NCBI GenBank assembly: GCA_037367405.1
Contig: JAZKJV010010135.1
Location: 238,861-302,860, forward strand
Direction of reading: 5' to 3'
Length of the DNA: 64,000 nt
From: Ottelia alismoides
Lineage: Eukaryota > Streptophyta > Magnoliopsida > Alismatales > Hydrocharitaceae
Position numbers and translations under genes: made by a program. A model generated the notes under the pieces. That model had not been told where the DNA came from. It worked only from the letters and a program-made list of their open reading frames with translations, and did no database searches. Below are positions 13,101-25,222 of this stretch, one piece after another (the first letter of the stretch is position 1; the number at the start of each line of letters is the position of its first letter).

Positions 13101-14905
13101 CCTTTGAGATAATGACCGATGCGTCAGATTTTGCAGTCGGAGCTGTCCTTGGGCAGAGGAAAGGTAGAGCGCCCTATGCCATTCACTACGCCAGCAGAAC
13201 ATTAGATGAAGCACAGAGAAATTATACAGTTACAGAGAAAGAACTGCTGGCTGTGGTTTTCGCCTTATAGAAGTTCAGATCCTATTTGTTGGGATCAAAA
13301 GTCACAGTTTTCACGGACCACTCTGCTATCTGGTACTTACAGCAGAAGAAGGATGCCAAGCCAAGACTGATTCGTTGGATCCTTCTCCTCCAGGAATTCG
13401 ATCTGGAAATCAAGGACAAGCCTGGAGTTCAGAATGTGGTAGCAGATCACCTCTCCAGAATTGAACAACCCGAGCCTCTTCTGAGCAATGCACCTATCAC
13501 AGAAACCTTCCCTGACGAAGCTATCTTAGCTGTGGATTCTCTCCCTTGGTACGCTGATATTGTCAATTACCTCTCCTCTGGGGTAATACCTTCGGATTGG
13601 ATGAAGAATCAGAAGAACAAATTCATGTCGACCATCCGCTTCTACCTATGAGAGGATCCTCTTTTATTCAGAGAAGGAGCAGATTGTATTTGGCGCAGGT
13701 GCATTCCTCAGACGGAGCAGTCTAGTGTCCTCGAGCATTGTCATTCGCTCGAATCTGGTGGACATCATTCTGGAGATCGTACGACAGCGAAAGTATTGCA
13801 ATGTGGCTTCTGGTGGCCCACATTATTCAAGGATGCAACAGAGTTTGTTAAAAGATGTATTGACTGTCAGCGACTGAAAGGTACACTCACTGCTAAAGAT
13901 TCAATGCCCCTGAAAATAATTCAGATAGCTGACATTTTCGATGCATGGGGCATTGACTTTATGGGACCTTTCCCTAACAGTCAAGGTTTTGAGCACATCC
14001 TTCTTGCCGTCGATTACGTGAGTCGTTGGGTTGAAGCTATTCCCGCCCGAGCCGCCGACAGCAAAACAGTTTGCCAGTTTCTGAAGAAGAACATCATTTC
14101 GCAGTTTGGGATACCGAAGATTCTCATATCAGACGGGGGTAGTCACTTCATCAACAAAGAGGTCAAGAAATTAACGAAGGAGTACGACATCAATCACCGT
14201 GTCGCGTCTCCTTATCATCCCCAGACCAATGGCATGGCAGAGTTATCAAACAGAGAAATCAAGACCATACTGCAGAAACTTGTTAGGCCAAACAGAAATG
14301 ACTGGTCTCAACTCTTGGACTCAGCTCTATGGGCTTACCGAACAGCCTACAACTCTCCCTTGGGCATGTCGCCCTACCGTCTTGTATATGGGAAACCATG
14401 CCATCTGCCCGTGGAATTAATTCACAAATCTCTTTAGGCAATCAACAGTTGTAATTTGGACTCACGCAAAAGTGGTCAGAAAAGAAAAGACGATCTGAAC
14501 AAGCTCTTGGAATTCCGAGACTACGCATACGATAACACCTTGATGTACAAGGAGAAGGTGAAACGCTGGCATGACCGGCACATCAGACGAAAGACCTTCG
14601 ACGTTGGACAGAAAGTGTGGCTATTTGATGCAAAGTTGCAGATATTCCCAGGTAAATTGAAGAGTAAGTGGACAGGGCCATTCCGAGTATGTGAAGTGCG
14701 TGACAATGGAAGCATCGCTATATCAGAATTGTCCCCTGACGCACAGCCCTTCGTCGTCAACGGCCAACTACTGAAGCCTTACCTCGAACCAGATTCATTC
14801 TTGACCGTTGTAGACTCTATTCAGCTAGTGCACCACGATGACATCTCCACAGCACCTGCGACATCGAAAGATTCAGACGATGTACTCCAACCACTGTTTC
14901 TCTGA
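10130..14905 (+). pseudogene. pol: protease, RT, RNase H, integrase, with three stops
   Basis: The frame is continuous with gag. A Q-rich linker precedes an aspartic protease with DSGSS at 11240 and ILGRPFLRT later. The reverse transcriptase runs from about 12270 (WVSPLHVVPKKS) through FMDDFSVYG at 12671. RNase H begins near 13112 (TDAS). Integrase has an HHCC finger at about 13735-13870, a core with aspartates near 13964 and 14131, then [15 protein letters not shown]-terminal domain follows (VWLFDAKLQIFPGKLKSKWTGPF). In-frame stops lie at 13268-13270, 13649-13651 and 14435-14437. The last two sit where tryptophan is expected and fit G-to-A changes. The frame ends in TGA at 14903-14905. RT and integrase motifs are otherwise intact. 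Confidence 0.92.
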
Positions 14906-14986
14906 TTTTCTCCTTTTCTTCTTTGTTTCTTTTCCTTTTCTATTTTCTTTTTCTATCTAAAGGGTTCCACCCTTGTAGACAGTTTT

Positions 14987-15341
14987 CTATACTTAGGACG
15001 TACTTTGTCCTAAATATAGGGGGATGTGCATCTAGAGTTTTTTATTTCATTCCGATCCTCTCCATTGTCTCCTCTTCTTGTCTATACTTAGGAGTATCTT
15101 ACCCTAAGTATAGGGGGAGACAATCTGAGTACGATCTGTGTATCCCCACCCTTGACCCTCCCTGCTTTTTGTACAGTCTGCTATACTTAGGATTATTTGA
15201 TCCTAAGTATAGGGGGGGCGGTCAACTTCTCATTCATTCATTTTATTCATATTTATTCTTTAGATCTGTCTATACTCAGTACGAGTTATGTCTTTGCTTT
15301 TTCCTTTCGATCTATGAGGACATAGCTCAAGCTAAGTATAG
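14987..15341 (+). repeat. Four hairpin + polypurine units after pol
   Basis: Hairpins at 14987-15019, 15082-15113, 15181-15212 and 15270-15341 correspond to those at 1156, 1245, 1516 and 1605 in the upstream copy. The unit matching 1405 is absent. Each is followed by a run of five to seven G. They begin about 80 bases after the pol stop. Confidence 0.85.
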
Positions 15342-17618
15342 GGGGGTCGTATATACCCTGTATATACTAAAAGCCATAACTCATACTGATTAATAAAAGA
15401 CCACCTTCAACATAAAACAAAATGTAAAAAGTAGCTTTATAATAATGAAAGATGATTGTGAGTTCCTCAGACTCTTTGTAATTGTACTGATTATTGAGTC
15501 AGAAAAATATTTTGTGCGAAACCTTCTCTTTTGAAAAATCTTGTGAAATTTGTTTGAAAATAGTGTGTACAAGTATTCAATGTTTAAAAAATTAGTCTTG
15601 TGTGTAAAATTTATTTTCTTTGAGTGAAACCAAAATATGTGAAAATCAGTGTGTAAATGATTGTGAAAAATTTGATTGACAAAATTGTTTTGAAAAATCT
15701 ATCTATGTTGTGTAAAACATTTGTAAAAGGATTTTCGAATGCGTGAACATGTTTGCAAAATTATCTTGGATTATAGTTTTCAAAATCCTTGTGAAAATGA
15801 TTCTTGAATGAGTCTGAGGAGTCCGCACAAAATCTCTCATCTGTAAATAATGAATAAGCCCAAACAAAGTCTAAAAGAACCAAAACCATATTGAACATCA
15901 AATACAATTTTTCATCTTTGTATATACTGATTAATAAATCAGATACCTATACAGTATGATTTGAAAAATAGTGTGACCAGTTTTGAAAATTTTGATGTGA
16001 AATGATTTCAAATGTGTGAAAATATTTTGATTGCAAAACTTTTCTTTGTGTGAAAGAAAGGATTTGAAAAACCTATGTGTAAATGTTTTGAAAAATGCTT
16101 GTCAAAACTATTGTGAAAATTGTATATATAGTGTGAAAAATCTTTGCAAAAATAGTTTTCAAATGTGTGTAAATGATTGCAAAAATTATTGTGTACTATA
16201 GTTTGCAAAATTATTTTCAAAAAACTAATAAGAACACCATTACAAACTCTTGTAAATCATCAATAAGACACATACAATTCTTTCTGTACAGTTCTAAATA
16301 AACTACTCCATTCAAACCTGTAAAGTTTGTAGAAATTCATACGTTTTGTAAAGAAAGCAGCACGCCCGTGTAAATAATTGTATATACTTTTTGTATATGT
16401 CCAGTTCTTAAGTTTATTTGCAGAAATTCTTGGTGTAAAAACATTCTTTGATTCTTTCAAACTCTTTATGAAAAATTTGCATCATTCATTGTGCATAGCA
16501 TAAGCATACCATTCATATTCTTTTTGAGTGAGCTTGATGATTGAATCAGTCTAATAAAGTCTCAAATTGGAGCTTGGTTGGACCTTACCGCACCTAATTG
16601 CACTGGAACCTTATGGGAACTGGGTTTAAGGCACTTCAGGTCTACTCAGACTTAATTCTTTGAGAAATCAGGGCTGGGTTCAAGTCACCTCAGTGGACTA
16701 ACTAGAACTTTTCGAGACACACGTACGACTCTTGCCGACCGTGACCTAACTTGGACACTTGCACCTTTCACTTGGCTCAACTCAGTTGGAGTGGTGAGGG
16801 GGTTGGATTTGCCAGTCTGAGACGCACACGGGTGGAAACATTCGTCCTCGTCTAGGGAGGGAAGTGCACCCCAACCTGGTCCAATAGCCATGAGGTCTAA
16901 AGACAGGAGATTGTGGGTTGCGATAAAGCTTCAAAAGAGGGATAGTCTACTGGCTCAAGAGGAAAAACTCCTTATGTAAATGCTGTTGTGAATAGTATGT
17001 TGAAAAAAAAATGGCCAGGCCTGTACAAAAATAAAATGCCTGCAAAGTATGTACAAAGTCAATAAGCAAGCTTGAGTTCCAAAGACAAATATGTGAGCCT
17101 GCAGCTGGATGACTTGACTACACTGGTCTTGCATCCGGGATAGGTAGCTACACTGGCTACCGTCCATTCTTCTCTTCACCCCCTCCTCTTGAGCTGGTTG
17201 CCACTTGAACTTAGAAGGGAATACCCTGCTCCTTGAGGAAAGAGCTGTTGGATTGGGGAATCATTGGGTTGTCATTCTGGAGAAGTCAGTTCCTTTATCA
17301 TTTCAGTTGGGAAGAGCCACTATCACTTACACCGTACAAGTCAGCTTCATAGTTATAAGAGTTTGCGTATGATGTAGACTAGTTCTGACCCGGCTATTGA
17401 GGTGGGTTGAACCGAGTTATGTGACTATCGAAGGCTGTTGTATTTTAGAGCTGGTTCCCGACTAGGTTCCACACACATTCACACCCAAGGTCTGACAGGA
17501 GCTCCAAATTCAGATTTTGTAAGGACATGCATTGCACTGAAAGCACCCTTATTCACTCTATCTTTCTTTTATTCTCCTTTTTCTTTTCTTTATTCTTTTT
17601 GTACTTATTGCATAAGTG
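15342..17618 (+). other. Retrotransposon 3' spacer, no gene recognised
   Basis: From 15400 to about 16500 it is AT-rich and built from words like TTGTGAAAATG and TTTGAAAAAT. The stretch 16500-17600 has normal composition but only short frames. This is where some Athila elements carry an env-like gene; none is recognisable here. Confidence 0.6.
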
Positions 17619-17653
17619 TTTGCTAGGGACTAGCAAAGGCAAGTATAGGGGGG
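17619..17653 (+). other. Terminal hairpin and polypurine tract
   Basis: The arms TTTGCTAG (17619-17626) and CTAGCAAA (17630-17637) are followed by GGCAAGTATAGGGGGG, which abuts the LTR at 17654. This is the expected plus-strand primer. Its AAGTATAGGGGG core is the sequence repeated after every upstream hairpin. Confidence 0.8.
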
Positions 17654-19236
17654 TGATGGATCTCCATTTCATCACCTTTATTCTATCATTTTGGCCTCAA
17701 AAACCCCAGCAAATACATATAAATAGCATTAAACTGTATATAATAGCATTCATGATTCATTGTATTAATTCCACATTAAATAAGGTTTTAATGCCAAAAT
17801 TATAGAATAAAGAGGAGAAAAAAAAGGAATAAAATATTGTAAATATTTTATGACCCAAACCCCGAGACCAAGGCCAGCATGGTGTTGGTCGACAAGGAAT
17901 AAAGTAGGGGGAGATAAGGGCCAGTGTACAATAAATACCTCATTTATTAATTCATTCATTTATGCATTTTTGGCACCTATTTTGTACATACTTATTTCTT
18001 CATCAAATAAAGAAACTTTGTACATGAAAGTTGTAGATAATAATGTAAATAAAAATACAAAATTGAGTTTGTGCAAAAATAATACCCAGTGTACATTTTA
18101 TACACAGAATAAAAAGCCAAAATCTCAACTTCACAGACCCATATCTTGCAAATAAAAACTCCAAATCACCCAAACTCACTTTAATTGTATATAGCATTCC
18201 ATAAACTATTTTATAAAATTAGTTTCATAATTTTTGGAGTCCATATGCAGAAGTTAGGTTTTCGGCCCTCCTTGTATATAGGACTGATTAAAATATGCAT
18301 TTTATTCAATATTCATTATTTGTATAAATTCATATTTTTAAAATTTTGTAAATAATGTATATAATGCATACATATAAGAAAAGTTAAAGAAAACCAAAAT
18401 TAATTTGTAAAATAAAATAAGTCTACAAATTCATAGACAAAATACCTATGCTACATACCTATATATAAATAAAAGGGATTGTATTCCTTGATTATTTTAT
18501 TCTTTTATATTTTTATAATAATGTATACATTATACATAACTCATTAAAAATGTAAATCCAAAATAAAAATCAAGAAAATATATTTAATAAATTAAGCATA
18601 CAAAATACATAGGTAAAACACCTATAAGGACACCTACATACACTTAGACCTATTTATATAAAAATATAAATAAACTCATAAAAATAAAAAAAACCTTTAT
18701 ATTCACAAAAATAAATTATAAATTTATAAAATAAACCAATAAAATAATAAAAGAAAATAAACAAAATAAAATAAAATACATCAAAATACATGTAAATACA
18801 TACATATACACATTATTTAAATAAAACTATAATAAAACACCTCAAAAAATTCAATAAAAATCATAAATAAATACTAGACGAAATAATACACATTTTTTAT
18901 TTTATAAGAAAAAATTAATAAAATCATTTAGGGTGTCAAATAAATCAATCTCTAATCAGGTCTTCTATTTTGTCTCGTAGCGGCCGACGTGGACCAATCG
19001 CAGGCCGGCCTTCGTTGACCTCTGGTCAACTGTCCCATCCAAAGGCCTGCGCCTCTGGACTGTCCATTCCCCCGATTTCATGCATTTTTCCCGGGCACAC
19101 CATCCATCAATCGACGATGCTTCCTTCACAAGAATTGTTCCCTAATCTTCCATGATGCCCGCCAAAATCATAGATCAATTGGATATTCATTGGAGCAGCC
19201 AATAATCGCCGGTCAATAAGGCTAGTCGCCAATGTT

Positions 19237-19244
19237 TATAAATA
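19237..19244 (+). promoter_or_regulatory. TATA box of right LTR
   Basis: TATAAATA in the same context as 3625. Transcription from here could read out into the flanking sequence. Confidence 0.55.
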
Positions 19245-20367
19245 ACAAGCTCCGCCTCCTTCCTCGAATTTGGCCACTTTTATTCCAACCTAAAGCCTAG
19301 ATCTTGCTCCTGGATTGTTCCTCGTGACAGGGGGAGTAACCCAGCACCTTGACTCGGCCGGAGGAAGGAGATTTTTGTCGTGGCGGAGCTCCGGCGTCCG
19401 CCCTGCTCCCTGAAGGCCCCCAGGTATAAGAGCTGCCCTTTTAGGTGTTTTTAGTTAGCTTTTAATGTTAGTGTTTCATTCCAGTAGTTAGGTTAGTTGT
19501 TAGTTAATTCGCTTAGCTAGAAAACCCAAATTCGAAGTTCGCCGGAGCTTGGCTCCGGCGACTTCTCCACCGTTGTTCCGATTGTCTCTGACCGCCCCGA
19601 GCATCCCATCTCGCTTCCCATCACCTTCTCCATCGTTTCATCACCTCAAATCAACCCAGGGCCATAGGTCTTGGCGAATCGGGGCTCCACCTCCGCGTTC
19701 GCCGGAGCCCCTCCACCCACCTTCATTTTTGCGCTGCAGCTTCCAAACCCCGGGTCGAGGAGCATCGCCTTGAGCCCCTCTTCCTTTCTGTGCAGGTTAG
19801 GCGTACTACAACACGCCAGGAGACGAATCCCAAGCGAGCGGAGGTACCTGGAGCTCCGCTTCTTCATCGAGCTCGTGGCGCCGCTCCAGGGCCCCTCCGT
19901 TCGATCAGACACCTCCAGCAGCTAGAGAGCCCTGCCAGGAAGCTATTTGGACCATCAGATGCCCGAGGGAGCGCCGGACAAGCGAGCAACACCGGATCGA
20001 AGGTCAGGGAAGAGGGAGTTCTTCCCTGTTCTTCGTGCCTTCGTCTTCATCGTCCGATCGAGGTCCCAGCCCAGATCGAATCAGCACCGTCAGATGGAGC
20101 ATCGCATCCACCGTCAGATCGGCTTGGCTGGTCTAATCTCAGCCTCCCATCGGCGAAGCGTCATCGGGCGAGGAGGTGGCGACGCGTGGCAAGTGAAGAG
20201 CGCTGCGCCGTTGGATGCCACGCCTTGTTTAGGGGTAAATTTCACATTCAGCCCCCTCACTTTTTGTATTTATTATTTAATGCCAAAAATAAAAGTTTCA
20301 GTTGTAAATAAAATGTATATTTTGCAGAAGGAACCCCGATGTTTTAAGATTTGCACTTTAGTCCTTC

Positions 20368-20400
20368 CGCGCCTCACGTGCAGCAACCACGTGAGGCGCG
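20368..20400. other. G-box palindrome, right LTR
   Basis: Same two 13-base arms and 7-base loop as at 4757, unchanged between the LTRs. Confidence 0.6.
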
Positions 20401-21775
20401 TGAATTTTTGCATTTAAACCCCGCCGGGTTCCTGTAATTATTAAATGGTCCTGAAAATAAAAGTTAAAGTGTATTTTTGTTGTGATTTTTGCATGTATGC
20501 CCCTGTGAACTATTTTATTTGCAAAAATACCCCTGCCAGGCCATTTAATTTTTGAATGCTTTGTCTATTTATTTTGTGCTCCATATTAAATCGAAAAGTT
20601 TTGTAAAAATAGACTTAAGCTCCTGTTTGGTTGTGCTTGAACGACATATTTTTAGTTCTGCATTTTGTTGCATTTTTGCATTTATTAAAAATAAAAAACA
20701 TGTCCTTTATTCCCTGTCTAACTTATAAAATCCCAAAAAAATATGAAAATGCCTCGAAAAATTCCAAAAAAATTACCTATGGTGTATTTTGACCTATTCT
20801 AGTGTCAGTCCAAAAATACCTAAAAATCTCAAAAGGAAAACCTTAAAATTTCAAAAATACCCAAAAACTTCAAAAAAATATAAAAAATCAAAGAAAAATC
20901 AGAAAAATATAAACTCAGGCTCTATTCATGCTATATTTTATTATCTTTATTAGAAAAATAGTGTGGAAATTTTTGAGGCTGATAGCTATTTTTAATGTCG
21001 ATTTTTGTGACAGCCAGTACCTAGTCCACTGTTTGCTATTATTTAGCTATTTAAAAATACTAAAAATGTTTGCAAAAATACCCAAAAATCATAAAAACAG
21101 TAAAAAAACCATGAAAATCCCAAAAAGACCTTAGCCCTGAATTTTTGACTATTTTTGAGTATTTTTGTAAAATATTATAGTACCCCTTTTATGTATACAT
21201 ATGTATTTCCAAAACAAAAAAAAGAAAAAAATAATATATATATATCTAATTAATTGTATTTATATATCTATTTATTAACCCTAATATATATATAAATATA
21301 TATATTAATATATATGTACATCTTTTATTATACTAATAGACACCTATATATATATATTATATGTATTATAAGCTACATACTAACCCTTTATGGGTTAATA
21401 TATAATTAATATATTTATATTATATGTATATTGATATATACTACTTAATTATTATATTAAAAAAAGAGAAAAAAAAGAAAAAAATAAATATTTGAAAATT
21501 CAAAACCCACTTCACACACAAGGATGACTCTGAGATACATGTAGGCTGCTGCATTTTTGTATTGCTCTCTGTGGTTCGATCTCTACATGCTTGTCACTGT
21601 ACATTTTATGGTAGAGTCAATAAAGATTAATTCACATTTATTTTGAGCTTGATTGTTGTATTCTTTGGATTGTGGGTTAATTGCTGATCAACCCGGGTGT
21701 TCTATGAGTGGTCGCCTCAGCGACAACACTTTCATATTTTTCATGGTGACCCTCGTGGATCACCTGCGGTTATCA

Positions 21776-22918
21776 GCGACACGAATGTGGCAGAGCGGAG
21801 CGCTGCTGGGGCGGAGGAGATCGAGGCGGAGGTGCTCGGGGGTTACACGATGGAGAGGCATTTTTTTGAATGGGGGTTTAATGGTGAAGGAGTGATGGAA
21901 AGGGAATGTGGAGGTTACGCGAGGTAGGCGAAGGATAGGGCTATGAGGTGGAGGCGTTAGGAGAGGGAGAGGTGGCCGGAGTCGCCTTCCAAAATAGGAA
22001 GGGGGTGGCATGGAAGTGAGGTGAAACGACAGGGAAGGGGGTTACGAAGGAGGAAGATGACCGGCGAGCTGTTGGATCTTGTGATCCAATGGCTAGGATG
22101 CGAGCTCAGGTGGAGGGCTATGATCAGATCCGAGGATCTGATCGAACGACTGGTGTAAGGGCGCGAAGGAGCGGCTGAGATTGGGAGATAGGGAGATCCA
22201 ATGGTGAGAGAGAGCGGGGTGATGTGGCACATGGAAAGGCGTTGGATGGTTTGATGATCTGACGGCTGGTGTGAAGAGGCGACGTGGCAGTAGGAGGGGC
22301 GTAGGATAGGAGAGGGATCTGATGGCTGTATATGAAGCGGATGATAGATGGACGACGGAGATTGAGGCGGGACGAAGGGAATCCAACGGCACAAGACAGT
22401 GCCAGGTGGCAGAAGGGGAGGCGGGCCACGTGGGCGGCCCAGAGGGCACCACGTGGCCCAATCAGAAAATTCAGAAGAATAAATACAAAAGAAAATACAA
22501 AAGAAATAGTTAGAGGCAAAATTAGGAAAAAGTCAAAACATGAAAGTTGCTCGTCTCGATGAGATCTACAAGTTTTATGTTGGAAGAAAAGCCAAAAGAG
22601 GTCATTTGTACAAAAAGTAATTTTGGGGGTATTTTTAAAGGGCTAAAAATACCGGCTTTTTGGTTTTGAGATGTATTTGTATATTTTAGTCTTTTTAATG
22701 GTCAGTGTATTATGGACAATTAATCTTTCTAATTTTTAGGAGTTTTTGATGATAAAATAAATACAAAAAAATAAAGGAAATTAAAAACAATTAAATAAGG
22801 TTAATTATACACAATATGATATAAGATAAAAATAAAGAATTAAAGGAGATTTTTATTGATTTGATTAAGCCGGGGGTTTAATATGAGACTTCTAGCATGA
22901 TGAATACGAGATTCATCA
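21776..22918 (-). mobile_element. Partial LTR of another family, minus strand
   Basis: Read on the minus strand it starts TGATGAATCTCG at 22918, with a short inverted GATGAAT/ATTCATC, like the start of the LTR at 38674. It then carries AT-rich sequence and GC-rich blocks resembling those of the other long LTRs. It stops at the right Athila LTR, so the Athila tandem probably inserted into it and its other part lies left of the window. Long minus frames such as 22124-22519 show no domain. Confidence 0.45.
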
Positions 22919-23173
22919 GAGGGGAAGAAGAGGAAGAAGATGGGGAAGGAGGAAGAAAAGGATGAGAAAATGGCCTTTTCAACCTTTATTTTTAATTTAA
23001 TCCCCATTATGTCACAAAGTTAACATCCGTTTGCATTGGGAATGAACGACATTTAATCTGAGGGGTACAAGTGATAGAAAGACAAGAAGTTTGGGGGCAC
23101 AACTGATATTATAAAAAATGGAGGGGCATAACTGAAATTACAATATCTTAGAAGGGCCAACTGATAAAAACCC
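22919..23173 (+). mobile_element. Right-end remnant of a non-autonomous MULE
   Basis: It has a purine-rich start, then the family's subterminal block (GTTAACATCCGTTTGC..), then spaced GGGG(C/T)ACAA(C/G)TGATA words, ending GATAAAAACCC. This matches the right end of the MULE at 41138. The left part is missing, probably displaced by the LTR insertion at 22918. Confidence 0.65.
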
Positions 23174-24350
23174 TTGTATATTTTAGCAGATACAAGGGGG
23201 TAAACTTTGACATAAATCGATAAAAAATTTAATGTTAATAGTTTTATTATCGATCTACCATGATCATGCAAACAACCTCAAAAATCAATTTAGTGATGAT
23301 GGTGGCGGGAAAACTTTATTATAGATCATTATTATTCAATAAATGCAAGTTTCCTCTTTCCTATAAATTACGACTAACATCTAAAATATTTATCTCTCTT
23401 CTCTAGCTTACCTTTTATTTTAAACATGGAGATTTTGTTATATATTTTTAAAATTATACATATTAGGCCTTGAATTAACATTTAATTCAAATCTTAATAA
23501 GAGGATAGTTGATGCTTACTTTATACTTGTATAAAACCTAAAAATCACAAAACCAAAAAGATATTATAAAAATTGGCAAAAAATATAAAAAAATCCAAAA
23601 AAAATCTTTCTATTTGTGAACTTTATTTATTATATATACTATATAGTAAAAATAGTGTTAGATTTATTTTAGACTTATATATATTTATTAAACCTAAAAT
23701 AATCTCAGATATTTATTTTGTTCACTATTTTGAACATTTATTAACTTTAAAAATATAAAAATTAAAAAAAATATATATAAATTACCAAAAGAGAGACATA
23801 TAAAAAAAGACATAAATATTTTATTTTTCAAATTTAAAAATATTTGAACTATTTAAAAATATAAATAGTTATATTACTTATATATAATATATATTAGTTA
23901 TAATATATATGATATCAATATTGTTATATATAACTATATATCTATTCAAAAATAGGAAAAATAAAACTTAAAAATTAAAATTGAAAATACAAAATAAAAA
24001 AAAATAAATTCAATAATAATAATATAGAATAATTTAAAAATCTATAAAAATTAAATATAATTAAAAATCTACATAAAAATAAGAAAAAGTAGAAAATACA
24101 AAAATAATAATGATTAATTAGAATAAATTATTAATCATTAACTATATACCAATTTGCTCCCTAGAGTTCAACACTCTTCATACTTACATTATACACACAT
24201 TTTGTAGAGCTAAATAAAATAAGTTTTAACTCACACTTCACATTGATTTATTTATCACCATATGTGGGTTAATTGTTGATTGAGAGACACTTGGTCACTA
24301 CAACGATTGCTAATCGTGTTTGATTAGCAGACCAACGCAAATCCTCTCTA
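23174..24350 (+). other. AT-rich stretch, possibly 3' part of an LTR; no gene
   Basis: Very AT-rich with only short frames. From about 24170 it resembles the last part of the Athila-type LTR (TTAACTCACACTTCACATT.., then GTGGGTTAATTG.TGAT), so it may be the end of a decayed related LTR. No primer site follows. Confidence 0.3.
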
Positions 24351-24356
24351 TCAATT

Positions 24357-25127
24357 ATGAAGACTAATATCGAAAGATCGATGTTAATGAAAAAGAAGAA
24401 GCTTAGGCTCAAGACAAAAAATGCTCAAAAAGCTAAGGTGACTCGAAAAAATCAAGTTAAAGACTTCAAGGTGTGGGGGCGGGTGGGGGAGGACCTGGGT
24501 GTAGGGGCAGGGGAAGGCGCGAGGGTAGGGGGAGGCGCCGGGGTGGGGAGGCGAGGTAGGGGAAGCTCGGGGCAGGGGAGGGGAGGGGGGAGGAGCTCGA
24601 GGCGGAGGGAGGACCTGGAGTGGGGGGAGGAGGCGGGGACAGGGCGAGGCGTGATGATAGGGGGAGGCGCGAGGGCGGCAAGGGGGTGCGCTGAGAAGCT
24701 CGGTGCAGAGGGAAGGGGTTGGAGGGGAGGACCTGGGAGCAGGGGGAGGAGGTGAGGGGGCAAGCTCGGGACAGAGGAGGCGACGCGAGGGCAGGAGGAA
24801 GGAGCTCGGGGCAGAGGGAGGACTTAGGGTTGGGGGGAGGAGGTGGTGGAGGAGCAGGAGGTTGGGGAGGATGAAGATAAGGGGAGGAAGAGGATGAGGA
24901 ACGTGGAAGAAGAGGGTAAGAAAATGATCTTTTCCATCTTTATTTTTTATTTAATTCTCATTATGTCCTCAAAGTTAACATCTGTTTCTGTTGGGAGTGA
25001 ACGACAACTAACTTGAGGGATACAGGTGATAGAACGACAAGAAGTCGGGGACACAACTGATATTCCCAAAAAGGGAGGGCATAAATGAAATTACAATATC
25101 TCAGAGGGGCACAACTGATAAAAACCC
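24357..25127 (+). mobile_element. Non-autonomous MULE remnant with G-rich core
   Basis: A strongly G-rich stretch (about 24470-24900, with repeated GGGGGAGG and GGCGCGAGGG) is followed by the family's right terminus: GTTAACATCTGTTT.., spaced GGCACAACTGATA words, and the end GATAAAAACCC at 25127. No left terminus was found. Long frames here (24357-24755 and shadows) are low-complexity G/A/R or P/L reading and are not supported as genes. Confidence 0.6.
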
Positions 25128-25222
25128 TATAATATATATATGTAGTTATATATTACACAAATAAAAAATACAAATAAAATTCTTTTCGGATATAATTTAA
25201 AAAATGAAGAAATATGTCTACA

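Larger units (their letters stand above)
2055..21775 (+). mobile_element. Athila-type Ty3 LTR retrotransposon, nearly complete, defective
   Basis: The order is left LTR 2055-6157, tRNA-Asp primer site 6160-6177, 2.3 kb leader, gag-pol 8511-14905, hairpin array 14987-15341, AT-rich spacer, terminal polypurine tract and right LTR 17654-21775. Domain order is gag, protease, reverse transcriptase, RNase H, integrase. The primer type, very long LTRs and the protease and RT motifs place it in the Athila branch of Ty3. The LTRs differ at only about 0-3 positions per 60-base line by eye, so the insertion is fairly young. gag-pol carries one frameshift and four in-frame stops. No target duplication can be read because the left end is fused to a tandem copy. 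I recognise no env-like gene. Confidence 0.92.
17654..21775 (+). repeat. Right LTR, complete (4122 bp)
   Basis: It starts TGATGGATCTCC next to the polypurine tract and ends GGTTATCA, giving TG..CA termini. It is co-linear with the left LTR except for the left copy's missing first bases. The TATA box is at 19237 and the G-box palindrome at 20368. Open frames inside it, such as 19790-20311, have no domain and are LTR sequence. Confidence 0.95.

Noticed and set aside
14906..17600. An env-like gene expected in some Athila elements
   Set aside because: No frame longer than about 160 codons and none with signal, membrane or coiled-coil pattern.
19790..20311. Open frames of about 170-210 codons inside both LTRs (4059-4700 and 19790-20311)
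   Set aside because: They are duplicated only because the LTRs are; several overlapping frames on both strands are open in the same GC-rich stretch, and none has a domain.
22093..22519. Overlapping minus frames of 120-145 codons
   Set aside because: Low-complexity S/P/H-rich reading of LTR-like sequence, three frames open at once.
24357..24755. 132-codon frame in a G-rich region
   Set aside because: Composition is glycine/arginine repeat from a G-rich MULE core; frames are open on both strands and no domain is visible.
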